This document shows positions 23,096-35,412 of a stretch of 64,000 nt of DNA, piece by piece; positions within the stretch are counted from its first letter, which is position 1, and every line of letters starts with the position of its first letter. This DNA comes from Platanthera guangdongensis (lineage: Eukaryota > Streptophyta > Magnoliopsida > Asparagales > Orchidaceae). Position numbers and translations under genes: made by a program. The notes under the pieces are model-generated. The model did not search any database. It was not told the origin of the DNA and saw only the letters and a program-made list of their open reading frames with translations. Location: the NCBI GenBank assembly GCA_039583875.1, contig CM077162.1, positions 57,315,675-57,379,674 on the forward strand, read 5' to 3'.

Positions 23096-23773
23096 GTGCC
23101 ATTTCACTTTCAAAGTTTCATTTATGCCATTTGAAACTGCTACTACATATGATAATACTCGAGTTATTACGAATGGTTCATAAGACTTTGATTTCAATTT
23201 TCCTATGAATAATTTCAACCTTGAATAGTAAATTTTTAGATATTTTATCCAACCCATACTCGCGGGAAGGTAAAAGATGCAAATCCTTTTAGGGATGGTT
23301 CTCGTTGGAAAAGGCGAGTTCTAACAGGATAGGATCTTGCTAATCGAGTATTCACTTAAAGGCTATTTGGTTCTCGCCCATCTCAAAGGAACTCGCCTAG
23401 GAAGGGATGTCCATGGAGCATGATCCTCGCCGCTAGAATGTCGTAGAAGGTACTAGAACACGTTATTCACGATTGGAAGCCCGGGTAGCTTGAGAAAAGG
23501 GAATTGATCGTAGTTCAGCTCCCATGCCTATAAATAGGGCCAAAACTGTTGCAGAAAGGCAACCGACAGAGATTTGAAGCAGGGCCAAAAAGTTCTCATC
23601 CCCCACGCGATTACCTTTTGGAACTAACAAAACCTCGCCCGACAACATCCAACACATGGAGGCCCTGTCTCTCCACCCCTCAACTAAAGTAAACGACCAC
23701 AAGAGGGTAAAAGACATTTATAGTTCAACACGCAACCTTCAGATTCTAGGCGATCGAATAGAAGAAAGTTGAA
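23096..23773 (+). repeat. Probable LTR/leader remnant of a Tat/Ogre-like gypsy element
   Basis: This stretch has no gene. It precedes a gypsy gag relic on the same strand and holds a good TATA box (TATAAATAG, 23529-23537) and several CTCGCC words in the region 23260-23420. I find neither LTR terminus nor primer site, so the outer boundaries are unknown. Assignment rests on position and the TATA box. Confidence 0.45.
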
Positions 23774-25020
23774 ATGACTAAACAAAACTCTGCCGATGGC
23801 CCATGCGAGGTTTCTCGCAACCCAGATAAGCCAGTCACCCGAGCGGAATTCGACCGAATGATGGATATACTCATTCGCATTTCAAAAAAATGTTGAAGGG
23901 GTCGAGGAGAGAGCGTCAACCCTAAGGAATCACCGTAGGAATCCCGAGAATTCTCCTCTACCCAGAATGGAGGAAGGAGTACTCACCTACGATAGGCGAG
24001 AACAATATAGAGTAGACGTGAATAAAAGCCCGCGGGTATTAGACTATGACATACTCGATGAGACAGGTGAAAGTGAACTCGTACAATGGAGGCGAGAATA
24101 TTCCCAACAACCCACTAATAGGCAATTGGAAGTGTACGATTACGGGTTACTCACCGACTTCAGGGAAGATGAGGATGAGCCCTCTCCCTTCACCGATAAA
24201 GTTAGTTGGGCCTCAATCCTGAATGGGTTTAGAGAACACCATCTAGCTCGGTTCTCAGGAACAGAAGACTCATCCTATCATTTGTAGATTTTTGAGTCTG
24301 TAACTTTGATCAGAGTCTTGACTGATGCAATTAGGTGCAAGTTGTTGGTCATGTCTTTTGACGGCAAGTCAAGGAGTAGTTTTACAAGTTTCCTTCCCCA
24401 TCAATTCACTCTTTTCGAGACCTTTATAGAGAGCTCATCCTGTGGTTTGCAACCTTAAAAAAGAGGAGGAGCGGCTTGTCTGCTCTCTTCGATATCAAGC
24501 AAAGGGCGGATGAATCCCTTGGAAGATACGTTGATAGGTTCCAAGAGTAAATCCTCGATATCCATGACGTGGAGCCCACCTGGTACCATGTTGCTCTAAC
24601 CCACGGTCTCCAAGAAGGCCTTTTAAATTTTGAGGTGGAAAAGAACACTCCAGTTTCTCTACGGAGACTTGATTGATAGGGCTAACCACCTCATTGAGGG
24701 TGAAAAGAGCAACCAAGATTTGGTTCCTTCTCTTAGCGAACTCATCCTCCAATGTCGAGAGTCCAGGGAGGTAGCTCGAGCAACCACTGTTCCTTATTCA
24801 AGTATGCCACCGCAACAAGAGTTTCTGCCAACACAGTCTAGACAGACTAGGAACAACTGCCCTCCTCAATTCCCCGCACTCTCAAATCGATTCAACCTAA
24901 TGAGATTTCAGAACTCATCACCCCCTCAAAAGAGCAAGGTGCCAGCTCTTCTCCATAATCACCCGTCCACCTCAAAAACTCGACCGACACCTCCAAAATA
25001 TATTCAGGAAATACATACAT
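23774..25020 (+). pseudogene. Tat/Ogre-like Ty3-gypsy gag relic
   Basis: ATG 23774 starts MTKQNSADGPCEVS and continues NPDKPVTRAEFDRMMD with a stop at about 23894. Further on are the family's landmarks, scattered over frames: SPFTDKVSWASILNGFR (the 'PF...I....P..F' entry of Retrotrans_gag), LARFSGTEDSSYHL, then about 24485-24720 FDIKQRADESLGRYVDRFQE, LTHGLQEGLLNF and LIEGEKSNQDL. This order (target strip, 'KQ.E.ESL..Y..RF', 'GL..G') is that of Tat-group gag. There are at least three frameshifts and several stops. No zinc knuckle, protease or pol follows, so the element is truncated near 25020. Confidence 0.7.
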
Positions 25021-25340
25021 AACTTGTAATTCTGATAGAAGAGGTAGTAGAGATCCTCCAGAGACAACCCAATTATAACGAGCCGGCCCCCTCCAAAGGG
25101 GATGCGTGAATAGGAATACAAATCTTTACTGCCGTTTCCATCGAGATACAAGACACGACATGGAGAGTTGTCGTGCTCTCTGAGATCTAATAGAAAATTC
25201 ATGCAATTATGACAAGTGCACAAATCATACAAGTAATATAAAATGAGGAGTGGATCCCCGAGTATCAGTCTCTTGAGGAATGTAGATTTGATTGTGTTTA
25301 TGGAGTTAAGAAAATTAATTATAAAGGTTTTATAAAAAGA

Positions 25341-25436
25341 GGTTTTAGGTTATTTGTTTAGTTGCAAAAGAGAAATGCAAAAAGAAAGGGGTTTTAGGTT
25401 ATTTGTTTAGTTGCAAAAGAGAAATGCAAAAAGATT
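25341..25436. repeat. Two-copy 49-bp tandem duplication
   Basis: GGTTTTAGGTTATTTG begins at 25341 and again at 25390. The two copies are almost identical over 45-47 bp (both end GAAATGCAAAAAG), so the duplication is recent or an assembly effect. Confidence 0.9.
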
Positions 25437-26089
25437 TGCAGGTTGCTTTCACTACTTTGCCATGGGCTTCACAAAGCTAAGCTCAAACTGCTCAAATACA
25501 GGTCTCCTTCAGCGCTTTGTTTATGAGAGTGAGAGTGAGGGTTGTAAACGCCTCTTCGCTTATCATCAAAGGCTTTATCACAACACAATAAATCCTAGAT
25601 TTTCTACAATCACAAGCTAGCTAGGTGATTATATTTACCAAGCACGAACAACACAGATTTTTAAGAAAGTTAAACTGAAAACATTTAGCATTTAAACAAA
25701 ATGTTTAGTAAGGTTCATCATCAACAATGTTACTAACATTACACCATAAAATTGTAGGGTTGTAGAAGAAAAAGGGAGAAATACAAACCGCGAATGAGAC
25801 TATGCCATAGAAATGGGAGGATGCACCAGGTTGTCAATCTATGTCCTGCAGGCCACTCATCAGTTGCGTTCGGGGTTGGGGAAGGCAGTCACTGCTTCCT
25901 AACTCCCGATTTCTCTTTTTTCTATGCAATCCACATCAATCCCTTCATTCTTCCTTGCTTGGCGGAGATTATGGAATGGAAATCACTTTATTTTAGCTTG
26001 GATGATGGGAATCAAGCCCTAAGGGTTTTTTTGCAGAAGATCCAAAATAATCTAAAAATGTAGCTTAAATAGCAAGTTAGGCAAAATTT

Positions 26090-26560
26090 TGTCATGCAAG
26101 GTTTGGCGCACGGCCGTGCGTGTCAACCATGTGATACCAATACATATGAAATGACATCTCAGCACTGTAGTTGGCGCAAATATTATATTTAAATGGAAAT
26201 ATAGTGCCAATGAGATTTGTTCACACACGATCAACATAGACCGTGCGAGAAGGAATCGCACGAGCGACGACAGATCACTTAAAAATTGGTCAGGTTCCAG
26301 AATATGATTGTGCACGATCGGAAACTCCCGTGTGCAGGGGAAATCACATGTCCGCACAATTATAGCTAAATGCACATACTCGTGTGATTTTGGGGATGCA
26401 CGGTTGAACCCAACCGTATGAGGCTAAAATGCACGAGTAGCGACATATTACACATTTTCATCATTTCAAAGAGTATGAACGCGCACAGTCAAAATGAGCG
26501 TGCATGAAGGACACACGCACGATCACGCGTGTTCAACGGAATTGAAATTTAAGTGTGTAC
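26090..26560. repeat. GCACG/CGTGC palindrome-rich stretch, probable U3 of an unplaced LTR
   Basis: It contains the perfect 14-bp palindrome CGCACGGCCGTGCG (26106-26119) and many partial forms such as GCACGATCGG, CCGTGTGC, CGCACGATCACGCGTG. Style and density match the word arrays of the Gypsy LTRs here, but the word is different. Ends not found. Confidence 0.45.
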
Positions 26561-27175
26561 TCTGCCCTCTTGCACACAATCGTATTTCTTTGGTGAATGG
26601 CCAGCGACATGTGCAGACATGTTGCCAAATTCATGAGTAAGGATGATGGGGAAAGCGACATGCTCTCCCAAAATGCGATAAAGCATGCATAGCACACCAC
26701 AATCGGCCCAGAATTACTCATTTGCTAGTCCACATTAAACAATTCTACATAAGGGTAAGAAAAGCTAGTGCTTGAAAAGAAAAATGACATATGGAGTAGA
26801 ATGAGAAGTCTTACGCCGACGTGTGTAGGAATCTCAGCAAAAGGACCTTCTTCTCTTACAAATTAGTTTATATATTTCTAACGTTAGTTTTGAATTATTA
26901 TCTCTACTCTTAATTAGAATCGGCGGTGAATCCTAAAGTCACGTATAGGGAGAAAATATCGTGATCATTCAGATTTACATTACTTGACATCGGATATCGG
27001 GGGCTGCCTCCAAAGAAATCCAACAATGACGATGTCCATAAGATTGCCCTTTCACCCCCTCTCCACGACACTGGTTATATTCATAAGCGTGAATCAATAG
27101 AACTTAAGTAGGATTAAGCATAGGCTTAGGTTTACAATATGGTATTGTATAAATAAATATGAAGGCTATATACCT

Positions 27176-29060
27176 TGAAAGTGTTTAGTTGTCTACCTAA
27201 ATCACCTAGAGGGGGGGGGGGATGAATAGGTGAGTTGTGCGTCTTTTTGCGGAATAAAAATTCAGAGATCTATGCACACAATAATATACCAAGCATTCAC
27301 AGACGAAAAAAGATTTATAGTGGTTCCCCAACCTTGGGTACATCCACTTTCCCTCACCGATCTAGCAAAGCACTAGACTCAGCTACTCCACTATCTCGGA
27401 TTGAAAACCAATCCTACGCCTCGGAACAAAGTTCCTACAATCTCGATCCACAACACGGATCTATACTCGGAATATAAAAACTTCCTACAACTCAGAGACA
27501 AAAGCTCCTACACTCGGAGAGAAATCTTCTACAAGAATAAATTGAGAATAATGAAATACAAACAGTAATTTTCAGATTTGGAAAATCTCAGGCAGGATCT
27601 TCTTCATTGATCTTTGCGACTTTATCAGAGAAATTTGAAGAAGAAACTCGACAAGATCTGGATCTGAAATTCCATTGACTCACACGATCCGATAGATGAT
27701 GAGAAGTTGAGAGACGATCTCGATCTGTAAGTCAACCTTGATCTGAATCTTCTTGAATCGAAAAACCTAGCCAAATTTGCACGATGAAGGTCGTCGGCTT
27801 CCGTTTTTAGAAAGAGAGAATTGGATTCAGATTTATTAGAATAAACTTGACAGCACTGGTTAGGGTTAGTCGATTTGACAAGACCTTATATAAGATCTCC
27901 CTAACAGTCATAATTAACATTAATGATGTACACGTGGACCGATCACGTCACGGTATTTGAAATTCCCATCGATTATGGACTTAGCGAATTTCTGGAAAAT
28001 TTGACTGATTTACTCGAGTAAAAGATTACCTGCTCGGGTACTAATCTGATTACTTGAGAGAATTTGGATAGACTACTCGAGTAGAAGACTTTGAGAAAAT
28101 TCAGAATAGAATGAGTAATCACTCGAGTAGAAAAGGACTTACTCGTGCGCTAGAAAATATAACACGAGACGTGGAGATGGACTACTTGAGTACTAGAAAT
28201 ATTACTCGAGAGGTAGAAGAATTCCTCGAGTCAAAGATTTAGCGGATTTTCTGAGAGAAGAAATCTGGTTACTCGAGTACTAGAACTGAACTACTCGAGA
28301 AGAGATTAACTGCTCGAGTATATGAATATTACTACTCGAGTATAGGACTTAGAAAAATTCTTAGGGATAAAAATCTGATCACTCGAGTATTAGAGCTGGA
28401 CTACTCGAGTAGTAGATAGACTACTCGAGTACATGAACTTGACTACTTGAGTGGGGTAAAATAACACGAGAATCTGTCTTCTGTAACTCGTGACAAAAGA
28501 CTTATCTACTCGAGTGGTTAACATGACTACTCGAGTAAATGACTTAGAAAATTTTCTGAGAGGAAAATCTATTAACTCGAGAATAAGAGAGGGTCTACTC
28601 GAGTAATGGACTTGGCTACTCGAGAGCTATATTCAGACTACTCGAGAGTCATTTCCCTTACTAGAGTACATCTGGATTTACTCGAGTATTAACTAAGTAT
28701 TCAACTCGAGTATATAACCTACTACTTGAGTAAAAGGCTTAGCAAAATTTTCTTCAACAAAATTTTCTCTTCTTCAATAAAATCAGCAACACTTATTTCT
28801 CCAATCAATCCTAGTGCTTGAAACATGATGCGTATCCTAATAGAGAGGCTACACATGAGTTAATACCATAGATCACACAGTGAGGGATTACATTGTATGG
28901 TCCTGCATTTGGTGAACCATTGTAGACTGATATTGGTCTACACTTGGCAATATAGTCCTGCAAACACATAACTCAAACAAGACATCAAATACAACTTAAT
29001 TCATCTTAGTTCAAGGGTGACTTCATCAAATCTGGGTTATTGTGGATATAATACCCAACA
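27176..29060 (-). repeat. Copia-4 3' LTR, complete (1885 bp)
   Basis: On the minus strand it starts TGTTGGGTATTAT after the polypurine tract (29061-29075) and ends CACTTTCA at 27176. Within U3 about 30 CTCGAG-type words lie at 28013-28730 with a pitch near 21.6 bp. A TATA box (TATATAAG, 27887-27894) follows directly downstream. Further on are the AGTGG...CCACT hairpin (27319-27348) and the U5 G-run hairpin CACCTA/TAGGTG (27203-27232). Left flank is TACCT; the other LTR is lost, so no duplication can be checked. Confidence 0.9.
28013..28730 (-). promoter_or_regulatory. Periodic CTCGAG word array in Copia-4 U3
   Basis: Plus-strand starts of CTCGAG or one-mismatch forms: 28013, 033, 053, 076, 122, 142, 163, 185, 205, 225, 272, 294, 313, 335, 382, 404, 424, 446, 465, 487, 509, 530, 576, 598, 619, 641, 661, 681, 705, 725. 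Steps are 19-24 bp except four of 46-47 bp. Each long step holds a related AT-rich piece (GACTTAGAAAATTTTCTGAG type). The array lies just upstream of the TATA box. Enhancer or silencer-target function is inferred. Confidence 0.85.
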
Positions 29061-29272
29061 ATCTCCCCCTATTTGTAGAAGTCAGAACCCTCTACACTAA
29101 GGTGAATTATATAGACAATAAAGAACTAGATATGCAATAGAGAAATCAGTGTAACAAGCATAAAGATTAAAATCAAAGAGTAGATGATCAAAATTAAGAA
29201 TTATATAAATAAGATTGTCCAAAAAGTCATTTCTACACAGATCATATCCCCACTCTCATAACTTATCTATGC

Positions 29273-31677
29273 TTAAACTTGAGGTTGTTGAGGTTGTTGC
29301 TGTTTATCTTTCTTCCCTTGCTGTGTTCTCTGGTAACTGTAAGGCTTGGGATAGTACTTTGGAGGCTTTGGAGGAGCAACAAGGTTGTTTCTTCCATATT
29401 CTTTGTCATATAGCCTTCTCTTTGTCATAGGCTTCTCATACAAGTCCCATTCTTGGGAGCTGTAATAATCATTCCTATTTTCATTGAAGTCCATGACAAG
29501 CTTGAAAGTATCCAGAATGAGTGACTTTGAAGTTGGGGACCAAATTTCTGCAACTCTGGAGCTTTCCTCTTTTCTGTATCTGGAACTGGAATTGATCTGC
29601 TTGTAGAGGCTCCATCACCATATCTTCTCTTCTTTAGAATGTGAATCTCAGGAGGAGCATGAAGGAATATGTTAGCTGGGTCAACCTCCCAAACCTGAGT
29701 ATAAGAATCTGGAGGAGGACCTTCACAACCTTCAGGTCTAGGAGAGAAGGTAGGCTGAGGAGCCGGAGCAATAGGGGCCAAGGGATTCAGATGGTGAGGA
29801 ATGATATTTGGAGCAGTTGGGAACTCAGGAAGAATCTAATTGTGCATCCAGACTACTGTATCATGAGTGTGGAACTTCTCTCTTTGAATCCGGCCTAGCA
29901 CATCATCATGAATCTCTTTTAGCTTCTCTTCCCAGAGAGTCTGCTTGATTGCATCTGATTTCTCTAGATATTCTTTTACTAAACTCTCCACCTTTCTGAC
30001 TTCTATAGTCAGAGTATTTATAGCATCTTCTTTAAATTTCCCTACCTCTTCAAAGACTTTGAAGGTGTGAGCTTGAGCATTCTTTTCCAACTGAATTTGA
30101 TTATTGGCAAAAGTAACAGCTTGATCCATGATATGACCAACACTAGTGATTGTGTGGTCTAGAGCTTTGTCACCTATCTGGAATTGCTGTCTTAATTGAT
30201 TTGTATTATTCTGAATCTCAGCAAAACCTCTGCTCATCTCTTTCTCAAGAGTAGTGACTTTCTCAGTGACAGCTTTAAATGAATCATCCAAATATTTTCT
30301 TTGTTCTTGGAGAAGTTGAACAAACATACCCATAATATCATTGGAAGCAGGAGGAGCAGCAGTAGATGTAGAAGGAACTAGAGGAGGAGGAGCAAACCAT
30401 GGGGCAATTTCTTCAATAACCACAGAGCTCTCAGCTCTGGTAGTGTGAATAAGGGCATCCCCTTCTTCAGTGATGAAGGTGGGGATAGGGAAATCTAAGC
30501 TCTTCAGGGGAGCTTCAGCTGGTTCTGGGGAGGGCTCTTTATCATCAGGGATCAAAATGGTCTCAACCTGCTCTTTATCAGCAGTAAGAGAGTGGTGAAC
30601 ATGGGATTGAGGAGATGGAACAGGAGATTTGGGAGGAGTATGAGTGGGAGATGGAACTGTGGTTTGCTGCTTGGATGCTTCAGTGGTTTGTTCTTTTTGA
30701 AGTGGGGGAAGAGGTTCTTAAGAAGTGAGTTCTTCAATCATCTCATTTATGGCTGCATCAGTGGAGAGAAGGGTTTCTTGGATCTGAGCATCTGTTGGAA
30801 CTTCTTCATGAGTGGTTGGAGGAGGAGAAATATCAACTGGAGGGGTAGGAATTCTGTCTTCTGGAACAGAAGGAGTAGACTCCCCCTCAATAGCTGCACC
30901 AGATGTGCTGGCAACAAGAGGTGGAGACGGACATGGGGTCCTGTCCTCTATAGCAGGAAGTTCATGGGCTTTGGCAGACTGAGCAGGGTTCAGTAGTTTC
31001 AAATCCCATCCCTGAATAGAGGATATTGAGACTTTCTTCATGTGATGTAGTATTGTACCTTTGGAGAAGTTGAACACCTCAGGATTAATCTCATGTAACA
31101 GAAGAGAGATAATCCTTGCATAACTTGGAGCCTTGATGCTTTCCTTGATCTTGTATAGAATCATCATACCAAATTGATATCTCTTCCTGCAAACAATAGC
31201 TTGCATGACGTCAAAAATGCTGAGTGAAATATCTCTGATTGAACTTGTGTTGCATAGAAGGATTTTCCCAATAATGTCGACCAAGAGTTTGCCTTCAGGA
31301 TTGAGTTCTGAACTACGAATGGTGAGAGCATCTCGAGAGACACCACAAAACATACATGTTATGTCAGACTCCTCAGGACCTAGGTCATCTTCTTCATCAA
31401 CAACTGACAGTCGAAGAAGAGTTGAAACAGAGGTTTTGGAGAGCTTGATTTTGATGCCCTTGACTGTGGACTTAAGAATTTTGCCACTTCCCTTAACCTT
31501 GATGTTCTTGAAGAATTCTTCGACCTCTGGAAACAAAATCTTGCAAGGTTGCTGTAGAACAAAAGTCAGGCCGGCGGTGTCGAAAAGGATGAGTAGATTC
31601 TTGAAATCATCGGATAAATCGGCTATCCCTGCGGCGACAAGCTCTAAACCTATTCCAATCTTAGACGGCGGCACCAT
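29273..31677 (-). pseudogene. Copia-4 ORF3, broken
   Basis: The ATG at 31677 (MVPPSKIGIGLELVAAG) starts a frame that is open to TAA at 30718-30720, continues to a stop at 29836-29838, goes on to about 29510 and shifts frame for the last ~75 residues (DFNENRNDYYSSQEWDLY...PKYYPKPYSYQR). The N-terminal domain has FVLQQPCKILFPEVEEFF, LVDIIGKILLCNTSSIRDIS and YARIISLLL, aligning with ORF3 of Copia-7. The middle is Pro-rich; residues ~390-560 are helical and likely coiled-coil (KAVTEKVTTLEKEMSRG, VTFANNQIQLEKNAQ). The tail is Lys/Gln-rich. Sequence is far from Copia-1 ORF3 but the architecture is alike. Function unknown. Confidence 0.7.
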
Positions 31678-32180
31678 GAACCAGAGATTTGAGAGCAAGC
31701 TTCTGCGGGGATGAAAATGGCGCGGGCTCTGCAACTGTCGGCGGAAGATGAAGCGTCTTTCGGCTTACTCGAGTGAATGGATTTTGGGTTGTGTAGAAAA
31801 TGGAAATCCGGACTTTTCTATTTATATAACCCGAATTTATCGATTATTAAGAGAGAAATTAAGCTTATATACCCGGGAAAGGGCGGTATAAGCCTCGGGT
31901 TGCGAATAACGAAATTTGAATTGAAGTTGAGAAAGAGTCTTCTTGGTACTCGAGTGAATCAGAAGTACTAAAGTGAATTGATGATAGTACTCGAGTGAAG
32001 AAATGGAAGTACTCGAGTCATCTGTCTTTATACGTCTCGATTGACAACTTAGTACTCGAGTAGGTTGCGGAGTACTCGAGTAGATTTACTCGAGCAACTG
32101 AAGAGGTACTCGAGTAGTTACTCGCTCGAGTGACTTACTTTTTACTTGTGTGGTCTTGGTCTTACTTGAGTCATAAAGAC
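31678..32180 (-). promoter_or_regulatory. Copia-4 internal promoter-like spacer between pol and ORF3
   Basis: On the minus strand, from pol towards ORF3: CTCGAG words at (plus-strand starts) 32125, 32109, 32089, 32075, 32055, 32036, 32012, 31990, 31949 and 31768, mostly 19-24 bp apart; TATATAAG near 31868; a canonical TATATAAATAG (31818-31828); a leader with TTGCAG; and the ORF3 ATG at 31677, about 145 bp below the TATA box. The word is the one used in this element's own LTR. Promoter function is inferred. Confidence 0.65.
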
Positions 32181-32248
32181 AGAATTTTGAAAAAGTCAGC
32201 TTTTGACATATTTCTTGAACTCTGAGCCTTTTTGTGAGTCCACCTTCT

Positions 32249-35200
32249 CTAATGTTCTTTGGTGAGCATTCCAAGTTCTGTTTTGAAGAATGAGAACTTG
32301 ATCTCATCCAGCGGCTTCGTGAAAATGTCTGCAATCTGCCTGTCTGTAGAGACATACTGTAGATCTATGTCCCCATGCTCCACATGCTCCCGGATGAAAT
32401 GGTACCGCAGCTCTATGTGCTTTATCCGGCTGTGCGAGACTGGCTTGTTAGCTATTGCAATTGCGTTGGAAGAGTCGCAAAATAATAGAATGTTCTGAAA
32501 CTTCATGTTGTAGTCTTCAAATTGGTTCTTTATCCATAGAAACTGTGCACAACAACTGCCTACAGAGATATACTCTAACTCACCTATTGAAATTGCAACA
32601 CAGTTCTGCTTCTTATTACTCTAGGAAATGAGCCTTCTTCCAAGTAATTGGCAAGTCCCGGAAGTGCTCTTCCTGCCATCTTTGCTACCTGCAAAATCAG
32701 CATCTGAAAAACCAATTAGCTCGCTGTCATTACTTCTTGGGTACCATAAGCCAAGATTTGGTGTACCTTTAAGGTATCTCAAAATACGCTTTGCAGTAAC
32801 ATAGTGAGATTCCTTAGAGTTCACTTGAAATCTAGCACAGACACATGTTGAGAACATTATGTCAGGTCTACTGGTAGTAAGGTAGAGCAATGATCCAATT
32901 ATGCTTCTGTATTTAGTTTCATCAAAAGGTTTCCCTTTCTCATCCTTGTCCAGAGACACAGCTGAACCCATTGGAGTCCTTATAGAGGCTGTGTTCTCCA
33001 TTCCAAATTTCTTAATTAGCTCTTTAGTGAACTTAGTCTGCGAATGAAAATTCCATCTTCAGATTGTTTCACCAGAAGCCCTAAGAAATACTTCTGCTCA
33101 CCCATACTGCTCATTTCAAACTTCCCTTGCATAAGTTCAGAAAACTTCTTGTAGAGGTTGTCGTCAGTAGAGTCAAAAATAATGTCGTCGACATAGATTT
33201 GCACTAGCAAAATCTTGCCTTTTATTTCCCTAAGAAATAATGTCTTATCTATCTTTTCCCTTGCGAACTTATTCTCAAGAAGAAAGCTAGACAACGCCTC
33301 ATACCAAGCTCAAGGAGCTTGTTTCAGACCATATAAAACTTTATGTAATAAATAAACATAATCAGGAAAGTTAAAATCAACGAATCCTGGAGGTTGTTCC
33401 ACATAGACCTCTTCCTTTATGTCACCATTAAGGAAGGCAGAATTCACATCCATCTGATAGACAGTGAAGCCCTTAAGAGCAGCATATGCTAGGAATAACC
33501 TGATTGCCTCCAGCCTTGCCACTGGTGCGTATGTCTGGTAAAAGTCGATTCCTTCTTCTTGACGATATCCTTTGGTGATGAGTCTGGCCTTGTTCTTTAT
33601 GATCGTTCCATCCTCGTCCATCTTGTTCCTGTAGACCCACTTTGTCCCAATGACATTCTTACCTTTGTGTCTTGGAATAAGTTTCCATACTTGGCAACGC
33701 TTGAATTGATTAGGTCTTCTTCCATCGCCATTATCCAAGATGCGTCTGAGTTTGCTTCCTCAAAATTCTTTTGTTCAACCTGTGAGAGAAAACTCAAATA
33801 TAAATTCTCGTTAGTTGTACCTCTATGAGTTCTGACACCATCCCGGGGATCTCCTATGATTTGATCCATGGGGTGATCCTTCAGATGTCTGAGCTCTAGA
33901 GACCTTGCATCTGGATTATCTTCAATCACCGGAGTGACTTCATCAACTTGGACGATTTCTTAATCTTGATCATCTACCTCTCCAATAAGGGTTGGGGTGG
34001 TGATCTTGATGAACTCTTCACCTTTATATTCAGTCGGTTCTTCCAAGTTAAGTTCATTCAACTTTGTACCTGCATCTTCAATGAACATAATAGAAGAGTT
34101 GCCTTATAACAAGCTCGTCTCATCAAATACAACATGTATTGATTCTTCTACAACCAGAGTTTTTCTATTAAATATCCTATATGCCTCACTGTGGCTACTA
34201 TATCCTACAAAAATACCTTCAAAACTCTTTTCGCTAAATTTGGTAGTATGATACTTGTCGTTGTTAAGCACGAAGCATTTACAACCAAAAATTCTAAAAT
34301 ATGAGACAGTAGGTTTCCTGCCCTTTAGAAGCTCATAAGATGCCTTATTATGGTTCTTATTTATGAGTGCTCGATTTTGCACATGACATGCAGTGTTGAC
34401 GGCTTCAACCCAGAAGTATTTCGGAAGTGAGGCATCACTCAACATGGTCCTGTAGGCCTTTATGAGTGTTCTATTCCTTCTCTCAGGCACACCGTTCTAT
34501 TGAGGAGTACGAGGAGAGGAAAACTCATGAAAGATACCCAGGCTTTCGCAGAATTCTATCATGGCCCCATACTTGAACTCTATTCTATTGTCACTTTTGA
34601 TTTTGACTATGGAACAGTTGTATTCATTCTGGACCTGCCTGACAAAATTAGTAAAGATTTCGAAGGTATCTGACTTGTGTTTCAGAAAGAACACCCACGC
34701 AAAGCGCGAGTAATCATCAACAATTACCAACGTATAATCCTTACCTCCCAAACTTCTAATTTGCAGTGGACCGAACAAGTACATATGAAGTAGATGTAAA
34801 CATCTATTAGAATCTTTGCCAATAACGCTTTTAAAGGTAGTCCTTGTTTACTTGCCTTTTACGTATACATGACAAGGTCTATCTTTGACGTACTTGACAT
34901 TTGGGGCATCACGTACTAAATTCAGTGAAAATAATTTATTAATGGTTTTGAAATTAATATATGCTAGTCTCTTGTACCATTGGTCACCAAGAGACGCACT
35001 ATCTTTTGCTAAAAAGCACACTGGTGTAGAAGAGTCTACAAATGAAATTTAAACAAAATATATTTCTGCTTCGAGTGCCTGATAGAATTGTTTCCATATT
35101 GTCAACTGATTTTATTAAACACTTATCATCATGAAATTCAACAATGTATCCTTTATCGCAGAGCTAGCCTATGCTTATGAGATTGTGTTCCAATCCTTCA

Positions 35201-35412
35201 ACATAAGCCACATTTGAGAGGGATACACTACCGTTAGTGATCATACCATAGCCTTTAGTAATTCCTCGGTCTGAACCTCCAAAAATGACCTTTGGCCCGT
35301 TCAAGACTGGAGAGTAGTTCTGAAGTAGGCTTCTTGTCCCGGTCATGTGCCGAGAGCATCCACTGTGTAAATACCAGATAGGCGTTTTGGTGGCCTTTGG
35401 ACATACCCGCAA
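32249..35412 (-). pseudogene. Copia-4 pol: protease, integrase, RT, RNase H; frameshifted
   Basis: Domains appear in the Ty1-copia order across at least four frames. Protease near 35365: WYLHSGCSRHMTGTRS, in which the catalytic Asp of the usual LDSG is His. Integrase 34104-34784: IRSLGGKDYTLVIVDDYSRF, KIKSDNRIEFKYG, RRNRTLIKAYRTML. RT 33016-33738: [62 protein letters not shown]. RNase H 32249-33001: [41 protein letters not shown]. Frameshifts and stops in every domain make it dead. The gap between 34785 and 35160 holds the decayed GAG-pre-integrase region. Confidence 0.9.

Larger units (their letters stand above)
25021..27175. other. Unclassified intergenic/repeat DNA
   Basis: No supported gene lies in these 2.15 kb. 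Short open frames look random. It includes a 49-bp direct duplication (25341-25436) and a stretch rich in GCACG/CGTGC palindromes (26090-26560), which resembles a gypsy-type U3. From 26735 to 27175 I see nothing beyond AT-rich sequence. It may hold a decayed LTR whose ends I cannot place. Confidence 0.5.

Noticed and set aside
24972..25232. Minus-strand frame of 86 codons
   Set aside because: Overlaps the end of the gypsy gag relic and has no recognisable motif.
28013..28730. CRISPR-like array, because of regular short repeats
   Set aside because: Words of 6-10 bp with ~12-bp gaps, no long repeats or cas genes, in a plant LTR.
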